From positions 1-45,461 of the forward strand of contig UQUZ01000017.1 in the NCBI GenBank assembly GCA_900544375.1: a DNA stretch of 45,461 bases, given 5' to 3'. Position numbers and translations under genes: made by a program. The notes below the pieces were generated by a model. The model ran no database searches, was not told the DNA's origin, and saw only the letters and a program-made list of their open reading frames with translations. Positions 40,039 through 45,461 of this stretch are shown piece after piece. The stretch comes from an uncultured Oscillospiraceae bacterium. Lineage in GTDB: Bacteria > Bacillota > Clostridia > Oscillospirales > Acutalibacteraceae. How positions within the stretch are numbered: position 1 is the first letter of the stretch; every line of letters starts with the position of its first letter.

Positions 40039-41241
40039 TTACTCTATCACAGATGCTTCCTGTTCTATGAACCATTCCAGCGGAATGCACTGCGCAAGCG
40101 CTAAACCGCCAAGTGGACTGGGGTGGCCGCCGTCCTTGCTCGTATAGCCCTCTTTTGCAAGATAGGGATTCTCTTCCCGTGCAAAAGCGGCGTCAAAATC
40201 AACGATTTTGTCAAACAGTTTCTCCTGCATCAGCCGCCGGTTGATTTCCACACGGATTTGATCCTTTTCCGGTGTGCAGTCCGCCGAGCCGCCGAAGGGG
40301 ATCAATGTGGCTCCGTAGACCGTGATGCCGTGCGCGTGTGCCATCTGCACCAGCTCTCGCAGGCCATCGAGCGCCTCCTGCGCCGTAATGCGATCCGATT
40401 TTGGGGCGCCTAATGTGCCCGGCTGGGCATAGTCGTTTGTGCCCAGGCATACCACCATGTATTTTATGCCGTCAAAGGCGCCTACATCCCATTGAAAACG
40501 CTCCAACGCCCTCGGACCAAAAAAATTTTTTAATGGGAAGCGACTCCAGCAATCCCGCAACAGCCGGTTTCCCGTGATCGATCGGTTGACGACAGCGTAG
40601 CGGCCGGGAAACTGCTCACGCACCCGCTGGGCAAACGGATTAAACCAACGCCCCTGCTGTGTGATCGAATCCCCAAAGCACACGATGTTAGAAGCGCCCT
40701 CCCCATTGAGCAGTTCGACTGCCTCAAATAGGGGCACCGGCTGGGAGAGATACATCCCCAACACCTTCTCCGCTAAATGTAAAATGCTATCCTTGCGCCT
40801 GCTCTGATGTAGAATCGCCATATCGCTCGTGTGATCTCCGCGGCAGACAGAGAGCCGCACATCATCCAGCGCATTGCCGGACAGAAGCTTTCCCTTCTCC
40901 ACATAGATACTAACTGAGAGATATTCGCCCGCAGCAACCGGCAGGGCGGCGGCGTCTGACCGGACGCTTTGGCCAGCGGTCAGCTCCACCCCCGCCTTGC
41001 CAGCGAAAAAAAGAGGCGTGCTTTCTCCTATCCGCCTCCCTGTTTCATCACAAACGGCGGCATACGCGGAACCGACCCTCACACGCTCTTTGGAAAAACG
41101 GTTGGAGAGCGACAGGCGGATTTGACCCCCGGAGACTGCACTGTGGACAGTCAGTCGGAAGGTCCGGTCGTTCCCCCGGTAGCCCAAAAGGGACATTCCC
41201 GCATGCGACATTCCCCAGGCCTGCACCCATTTCTGTTCCAT
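40039..41241 (-). CDS. SGNH/GDSL-type hydrolase with N-terminal beta domain
   Basis: A 400-residue esterase-like protein. The first ~170 residues look like a beta-sandwich (many short hydrophobic strands, FRLTVHSAVSGGQIRLSLSN). The hydrolase domain then shows GDSITQQG (nucleophile block), GTNDYAQPG, and a late D-x-x-H-type HPSPLGG. No signal peptide is found, so an intracellular role is suggested. It is first in the operon with pepV and pfkB. The substrate, perhaps an acylated sugar or peptide conjugate, is unknown. Its ribosome binding site is a purine-rich GAGGGA. Confidence 0.82.
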   Translation of the reverse strand: MEQKWVQAWGMSHAGMSLLGYRGNDRTFRLTVHSAVSGGQIRLSLSNRFSKERVRVGSAYAAVCDETGRRIGESTPLFFAGKAGVELTAGQSVRSDAAALPVAAGEYLSVSIYVEKGKLLSGNALDDVRLSVCRGDHTSDMAILHQSRRKDSILHLAEKVLGMYLSQPVPLFEAVELLNGEGASNIVCFGDSITQQGRWFNPFAQRVREQFPGRYAVVNRSITGNRLLRDCWSRFPLKNFFGPRALERFQWDVGAFDGIKYMVVCLGTNDYAQPGTLGAPKSDRITAQEALDGLRELVQMAHAHGITVYGATLIPFGGSADCTPEKDQIRVEINRRLMQEKLFDKIVDFDAAFAREENPYLAKEGYTSKDGGHPSPLGGLALAQCIPLEWFIEQEASVIE

Positions 41242-41305
41242 TCTGTTCCCTCTCTTTCCCTGTCTAGCTGCATTCTTGCAGCTCAGCAGATGCTTTTATA
41301 AAGAA

Positions 41306-41335
41306 ATAGTATCACATTCCATCAAATAGATACAA
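41306..41335 (-). promoter_or_regulatory. Sigma-A promoter of the SGNH-pepV-pfkB operon
   Basis: The minus strand shows TTGTAT, 18-nt spacer, TACTAT. The leader carries a small hairpin AGCTGC / GCAGCT (41266-41283). Confidence 0.6.
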
Positions 41336-41364
41336 GGGCACGCCTTGATTGAGAAAGAAAAAAA

Positions 41365-41381
41365 TGTGAACGTTATTCACA
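41365..41381. promoter_or_regulatory. 17-bp palindrome before the XRE regulator
   Basis: TGTGAA-cgtta-TTCACA is a perfect interrupted palindrome about 28 nt upstream of a TATAAT -10 (41409-41414) for the XRE gene. A self-regulatory operator is plausible. Confidence 0.45.
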
Positions 41382-41458
41382 ATATGCTCTTTTTTTTCAT
41401 TCTAATAGTATAATTATGCAAAAATAACAGATACTAGCAAGAGAAAGGCGGTGGGGGA

Positions 41459-41908
41459 ATGCTGGCTACACATCTGCGTCTGCTCAGGGAAAAAAATGGC
41501 CTGACACAAAAGCAGGTTGCGGATATGCTGAATATCGACCGTTCCACCTACGCCTATTATGAATCCGGCAAAACGAGGCCTGATATCCTCACCATTGCGA
41601 AGCTTGCACGCCTCTACCGCATCAGCACGGATTTTTTGCTGGACGTGAAGCCGCCCACCCTCCAGATGGAGCTGCGCGATGAACGCATGGAGTATCAAAG
41701 CGCCGCCCACCCCCGCGTAAAATATCTTTCCGACCTTTCCAAAGAGGAGCAAGATTTGATCCTCTTCTATCGGCAGCTGAAAGATAAAAAAAGCGCCTTC
41801 CAGCATCTGCAAGCTCTTTATGAGAAGGAACAGGCGTTGCACAAGCAGGAGGAAGAGGATTTTTTGGCCGCCCTTGGGGAACGGTTGCGAAAAAAGCCAG
41901 AGGATTGA
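41459..41908 (+). CDS. XRE-family transcriptional regulator
   Basis: A 149-residue regulator. The N-terminal Cro/CI helix-turn-helix (residues 1-62) reads LRLLREKNGLTQKQVADML, then STYAYYESGKTRPDI and TIAKLARLYRISTDFLL. The C-terminal half is charged and helical (EEQDLILFYRQLKDKKSAF, then a glutamate-rich coiled-coil-like tail) and probably mediates dimerisation or ligand response. GGGGGA precedes ATG 41459. Upstream is a 17-bp palindrome; downstream is a terminator. Targets are unknown, although nrdD follows 210 nt later. Confidence 0.85.
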   Translation: MLATHLRLLREKNGLTQKQVADMLNIDRSTYAYYESGKTRPDILTIAKLARLYRISTDFLLDVKPPTLQMELRDERMEYQSAAHPRVKYLSDLSKEEQDLILFYRQLKDKKSAFQHLQALYEKEQALHKQEEEDFLAALGERLRKKPED

Positions 41909-41935
41909 TTCTCCTAAACAATGAAGCTGTTCACA

Positions 41936-41966
41936 CGCACGATCTTGAAAAAGATTGTGCGTTTTT
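41936..41966 (+). terminator. Terminator of the XRE gene
   Basis: Stem CGCACGATCTT / AAGATTGTGCG (one G-T pair) with a GAAA loop, followed by TTTTT. Confidence 0.9.
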
Positions 41967-41991
41967 CTTTTGTTTTTCCATACGCATGCCC

Positions 41992-42020
41992 TTGACAGGC
42001 ATCAAGATGTGCTATATAAT
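41992..42020 (+). promoter_or_regulatory. Consensus sigma-A promoter of nrdD-nrdG
   Basis: TTGACA, 17-nt spacer, TATAAT. The -10 sits in a short palindrome TGCTAT-ata-ATAGCA. Confidence 0.9.
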
Positions 42021-42041
42021 AGCAATCGCTATAGAGGGAAT

Positions 42042-42057
42042 ACACTATATCTAGTGT
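42042..42057 (+). promoter_or_regulatory. NrdR box 1
   Basis: ACACTATATCTAGTGT matches the NrdR consensus acaCwAtATaTwGtgt closely, just downstream of the nrdD promoter. Confidence 0.85.
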
Positions 42058-42073
42058 ATCAATCAATATATTT

Positions 42074-42089
42074 TAACTATATCTATTTA
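42074..42089 (+). promoter_or_regulatory. NrdR box 2 (weaker)
   Basis: The core AACTATATCTAT is 32 bp from box 1, the roughly three-turn spacing normal for paired NrdR boxes. The outer positions are degenerate. Confidence 0.65.
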
Positions 42090-42117
42090 TCACTTTCACA
42101 CAAGAGGAGCTGGGCGC

Positions 42118-44469
42118 ATGTTAACAAAAATCATCAAACGCGACGGGCGGGAAGTAAACTTCTCCATTGAAAAAATTGCAAATGCAATTTTTAAGGCTGC
42201 GCAGTCTATGGGCGGCAAGGACTATGAGGAATCGCTTGCGCTGGCAAACCAGGTAGTCGTTTACCTGGAGAATCGGGGCATTCAGAAGCCGACGGTAGAG
42301 CAGGTGCAGGACGCCGTGGAAAAGGTCTTGATTGAAAACGGACACGCCCGCACCGCGAAAGTTTATATTTTATATCGCGCAGAACGTTCCCGTGTGCGTG
42401 AAATGAACACCCGGCTGATGAAAATCTACGAAGGCCTCACCTTTAAGGACGCAAAGGATAACGATATCAAGCGAGAAAACGCCAATATTGATGGCGATAC
42501 CGCCATGGGCACTATGCTCAAATACGGCTCTGAGGGCGCAAAGCAATTCAACGAGCTGTTTGTGCTCAATCCGGAGCACTCCAAGGCGCACCATGAGGGT
42601 GATATTCACATCCACGATCTCGATTTTTTAACGCTGACCACCACCTGCTGCCAGATCGATATCATCAAGCTGTTTAAAGGCGGCTTCTCTACTGGTCATG
42701 GCTACCTGCGCGAGCCCAACGATATTGCGAGCTACTCTGCGCTTGCCTGCATTGCAATTCAGTCCAACCAAAACGATCAGCACGGCGGCCAGAGTATCCC
42801 AAATTTTGATTACGGCATGGCGCTCGGCGTGGCCAAAACCTACGCAAAGCTCTACCGCCGTAATCTGAGCAAGGCGCTTGAATTGCTGGCGGATTTGGAG
42901 AACTCCTGTGACCTTGCGGACGATGTCTGCAAGCGTGTCAAAGAGGAGAGCGGTCTAGTACCCAAGCTTGCAAATGATAACGGCTATCAGGAGGCTGAAG
43001 CAAAGCTGCTGAAAGAGGGCTATCAGCTCGACGACGCCATCATAAAGCGTGCGCAGGAATTCACGCTGCGCCGCACTGTGAAAGAGACGGACCGCGCCAC
43101 CTATCAGGCGATGGAAGCGCTCGTTCATAATCTCAACACGATGCACTCCCGCGCTGGCGCGCAAATCCCCTTCAGCTCCATTAACTATGGGATGGATACC
43201 TCCCCGGAGGGCCGTATGGCTGTAAAAAACGTCCTGCTCGCCACAGAAGCAGGCCTCGGCAACGGCGAAACGCCGGTTTTCCCGATCCACATTTTCCGTG
43301 TGAAGGAAGGCGTCAGCTATAATCCTGGCGATCCGAACTATGATCTTTTCAAGCTCGCCTGCCGCGTATCAGCAAAGCGCCTATTCCCGAACTTCTCCTT
43401 TATGGATGCGCCGTTTAACGCACAGTATTATGTGGAAGGCGATTATGATACGGAAATTGCCTATATGGGCTGCCGTACCCGCGTGATGGGGAACGTATAT
43501 GATCCTTCGCGCCAAACCACGGGTGGCCGAGGGAACCTGAGCTTTACTTCGATCAACCTGCCCCGTCTTGCTATCAAGGCGCACGGCAACATTGATCTCT
43601 TCTTTGAGGATCTTGACCGCAAAATCGATCTTGTCATCAATCAGCTGCTTGAGCGGCTGGAGATCCAGTCTAAAAAGAAGGTGCGCAACTATCCCTTCCT
43701 GATGGGGCAGGGCATTTGGATTGATTCCGGCGAGCTTGGCCCGGATGACGAGGTGCGCGAGGTGCTCAAGCACGGCACGCTTTCCGTCGGCTTTATCGGT
43801 CTTGCGGAAACATTAAAATCCCTGGTGGGCGCGCACCATGGCGAGAGCGTTGAAGCGCGCAACCTCGGCCTAGAAATCGTTGCCCATATGCGCAACCGCA
43901 TGGATCAGGCGGCTGCGGAAACCGGCCTCAATTTCTCCCTGCTTGCAACGCCTGCGGAGGGGCTCTCCGGCCGTTTTGTCCGCATGGATAAGGAGCGTTA
44001 CGGTGTGATTGAAGGCGTGACTGACCGCGCCTATTATACAAACTCCTTCCATGTGCCGGTTTATTACCCAATCTCCGCTTTTGATAAGATCAAAATTGAG
44101 GCTCCCTATCATGAGATGACCAATGCAGGCCATATCTCCTATATTGAGATGGACGGCGATCCAACGGAAAATCTCGACGCGTTTGAGGCCGTTATCCGTT
44201 GCATGAAGGAAAATAATATTGGCTACGGCTCCGTCAACCACCCGGTCGATCATGACCCGGTTTGCGGTTATACCGGCATCATCAATGACGAGTGCCCGAA
44301 ATGCGGCCGCCACGAAGGTGATGGCAATCCCGATTTTGAGCGTATCCGCCGCATCACCGGCTACCTGGTCGGCACGCTCGATCACTTTAACGACGCCAAG
44401 TATGCCGAAGTGATGGATCGCGTCAAGCACTCCATCGGCACTGGCGCAGGGGAGTTTGAGCAGATCTGA
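42118..44469 (+). CDS. nrdD: Anaerobic (class III) ribonucleoside-triphosphate reductase
   Basis: Glycyl-radical enzyme of 783 residues that makes deoxyribonucleotides without oxygen. An N-terminal ATP-cone (KIIKRDGREVNFSIEKI, residues ~3-95) senses ATP/dATP. The catalytic barrel contains IHDLDF and GGQSIPNFDYGMA. The C-terminal radical site is RRITGYLVG with the radical glycine at about residue 748. The nearby zinc segment shows three cysteines (VCGY, ECPKCG); the first position of the usual CPxC pair is aspartate. GAGGAG precedes ATG 42118. NrdG follows with a 1-nt overlap. Controlled by the NrdR boxes upstream. Confidence 0.97.
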   Translation: MLTKIIKRDGREVNFSIEKIANAIFKAAQSMGGKDYEESLALANQVVVYLENRGIQKPTVEQVQDAVEKVLIENGHARTAKVYILYRAERSRVREMNTRLMKIYEGLTFKDAKDNDIKRENANIDGDTAMGTMLKYGSEGAKQFNELFVLNPEHSKAHHEGDIHIHDLDFLTLTTTCCQIDIIKLFKGGFSTGHGYLREPNDIASYSALACIAIQSNQNDQHGGQSIPNFDYGMALGVAKTYAKLYRRNLSKALELLADLENSCDLADDVCKRVKEESGLVPKLANDNGYQEAEAKLLKEGYQLDDAIIKRAQEFTLRRTVKETDRATYQAMEALVHNLNTMHSRAGAQIPFSSINYGMDTSPEGRMAVKNVLLATEAGLGNGETPVFPIHIFRVKEGVSYNPGDPNYDLFKLACRVSAKRLFPNFSFMDAPFNAQYYVEGDYDTEIAYMGCRTRVMGNVYDPSRQTTGGRGNLSFTSINLPRLAIKAHGNIDLFFEDLDRKIDLVINQLLERLEIQSKKKVRNYPFLMGQGIWIDSGELGPDDEVREVLKHGTLSVGFIGLAETLKSLVGAHHGESVEARNLGLEIVAHMRNRMDQAAAETGLNFSLLATPAEGLSGRFVRMDKERYGVIEGVTDRAYYTNSFHVPVYYPISAFDKIKIEAPYHEMTNAGHISYIEMDGDPTENLDAFEAVIRCMKENNIGYGSVNHPVDHDPVCGYTGIINDECPKCGRHEGDGNPDFERIRRITGYLVGTLDHFNDAKYAEVMDRVKHSIGTGAGEFEQI

Positions 44470-45005
44470 TGGATACAATGGAAACCGCTTTACGGCTTGC
44501 AGGCGTTATCCGCGAGTCAATTGTGGATGGCCCCGGCTGGCGATTCGTCGTCTTTGCGCAAGGCTGCCCGCATCATTGCCCTGGCTGCCAAAACCCACAA
44601 ACGCATGATTTTGCCGGAGGATATGACAGCAAGGTTGGCAATCTGATCGCTGAGTTGCGGAAGAATCCGCTGCTCTCCGGCGTGACTCTGAGCGGTGGCG
44701 ACCCGTTTGCACAGGCAGAGCCCTTCGCGGTGCTCGCCGCTGAGGTGCATAAGCTTGGCCTAAATGTGATCACCTACACGGGCTGGACGTATGAGCAGAT
44801 TATGGATGGCCTTGATTCCCATGCCGGATGGCGGGATCTTCTCGCGGAGACGGACGTGCTTGTGGACGGGCGCTTTTTGCTGGAAGAAAAATCTCTTGCA
44901 ATTCTCTTCCGCGGCTCGCGCAATCAGCGCACCATTGACGTAAAGCGCTCCCAGGCGCAGGGCGCGGCTGTGGAATGTGATTTAAAGGACGGGATGCCAG
45001 CCTAA
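44469..45005 (+). CDS. nrdG: Anaerobic ribonucleotide reductase activase
   Basis: Radical-SAM enzyme of 178 residues that installs the glycyl radical on NrdD. The cluster motif C-x3-C-x2-C is seen in QGCPHHCPGCQNP, here with the activase-type spacing. Then come TLSGGDPFAQAEP and NVITYTGWTYE, typical of NrdG. Its ATG overlaps the nrdD TGA (TGATG), so translation is coupled. The pair ends at a strong terminator. Confidence 0.96.
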   Translation: MDTMETALRLAGVIRESIVDGPGWRFVVFAQGCPHHCPGCQNPQTHDFAGGYDSKVGNLIAELRKNPLLSGVTLSGGDPFAQAEPFAVLAAEVHKLGLNVITYTGWTYEQIMDGLDSHAGWRDLLAETDVLVDGRFLLEEKSLAILFRGSRNQRTIDVKRSQAQGAAVECDLKDGMPA

Positions 45006-45039
45006 CGGCTCCTCTCTCAGGCGGAAATGATCCAGGTGT

Positions 45040-45078
45040 AACCGACCGGGTGCTTCTCATAAGCACCCGGTCGGTTTT
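45040..45078 (+). terminator. Terminator of nrdD-nrdG
   Basis: A 16-bp perfect stem (AACCGACCGGGTGCTT / AAGCACCCGGTCGGTT) is followed by TTTAT. The only other element before the next gene is a TATAAT at 45148-45153 with a poor -35. Confidence 0.88.
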
Positions 45079-45189
45079 ATTGATGGGGGATTTCCATATT
45101 TCCTGTGCCTTCCCCACGCAAGCCTATGCAAACGTTCTTTCTTGTGCTATAATTTCACCGTAATAATCAAGGGATGGAGGCGAGGCAAT

Positions 45190-45461
45190 ATGGAAAAGCG
45201 TTTATTCAATAAACTGGGTTTTGAAACCTCTCTTTTGGGGCTTGGCTGTATGCGATTCCCGCAAAAGAACGGTAAGATTGACTTATTAGAAACGGAAAAG
45301 CTGGTGGACGCCTGCATGGCGGGCGGAATCAATTACTTTGACACTGCCTATGTATATGGGGATGGAGATTCTGAAAATGCTGTGAAGCGCACTTTGGTAG
45401 AACGCTACCCACGCGAGCGCTTCTATCTTGCAAACAAACTCCCCATGTGGCTCATTCCGGA
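45190..45461 (+). CDS. Aldo/keto reductase, partial (runs off the window)
   Basis: Only the first 90 codons are present. The frame reads LGFETSLLGLGCMRFP, then NYFDTAYVYGDGDSENAV, which holds the aldo/keto-reductase aspartate and catalytic tyrosine, and LANKLP with the catalytic lysine. GGAGGCGAGG precedes ATG 45190. Such proteins reduce carbonyls with NADPH, and some in Clostridia carry a C-terminal ferredoxin domain, which cannot be checked here. Confidence 0.85.
   Translation, partial: MEKRLFNKLGFETSLLGLGCMRFPQKNGKIDLLETEKLVDACMAGGINYFDTAYVYGDGDSENAVKRTLVERYPRERFYLANKLPMWLIP

Noticed and set aside
43870..44478. 202-codon minus-strand frame
   Set aside because: Antisense to the 3' end of nrdD, which encodes the glycyl-radical site.

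Overview
The window looks like a chromosomal segment of a low-to-mid GC, anaerobic Gram-positive bacterium, most likely a Clostridia member of the Oscillospiraceae/Ruminococcaceae type. This rests on the S6-SSB-S18 operon, a DnaD/DnaC-type helicase loader pair, Tex, YhaM and YabE-like proteins, DacF, a class III (anaerobic) ribonucleotide reductase with its activase, consensus sigma-A promoters, AGGAGG-type ribosome binding sites, and many T-tailed intrinsic terminators. No 16S gene is present, so genus is not claimed. There is no CRISPR array, intact transposon or prophage.

Layout. 1-3.9 kb: an M14 carboxypeptidase on the minus strand, then a forward cluster of Nudix hydrolase, YbaK deacylase, Fur-family repressor and metallophosphoesterase, closed by a terminator. 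4-8.3 kb: RlmD methyltransferase, a tRNA-Thr/tRNA-Tyr pair, endonuclease III, an AT-rich NERD protein and a ferritin-like protein. 8.4-12.3 kb: a MocR regulator, a GPH-type sugar symporter and a phosphoesterase. 12.5-17.1 kb: DacF, tRNA-Met/Glu/Val, an AT-rich SASA esterase, class II aldolase and tRNA-Ala. 17.3-22 kb: HAD phosphatase, a second GPH symporter, a phosphoesterase and a short-chain dehydrogenase. 22-25.2 kb: a minus-strand group (TSCPD protein, mutarotase-like protein, RluA-type synthase) and a PlsY-like acyltransferase with an added helix-turn-helix domain. 25.3-28.3 kb: rpsF-ssb-rpsR and a YabE-like 3D-domain protein with a long leader. 28.3-35.3 kb: DnaD, DnaC, a methyltransferase, Tex, a PPC-domain protein and YhaM. 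35.4-41.3 kb: lipoprotein/VanZ and SGNH/PepV/PfkB operons on the minus strand. 41.4-45.5 kb: an XRE regulator, NrdD-NrdG under paired NrdR boxes, and the start of an aldo/keto reductase.

Most genes are housekeeping. The item most worth pursuing is the PlsY-HTH fusion at 24366-25214. Its acyltransferase signature motifs are altered, and its promoter carries a perfect 14-bp palindrome between the -35 and -10 elements, which suggests a membrane-tethered, possibly self-regulating lipid-synthesis protein. The next most interesting item is the 600-bp region before the YabE-like gene: two promoters, a 16-bp palindrome, WalR-like repeats and mutually exclusive hairpins. Other candidates are a structured leader before dnaD and a terminator whose 3' arm contains the ribosome binding site of the next gene. 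All functional statements come from reading the sequence and from remembered family motifs; no database search was run.
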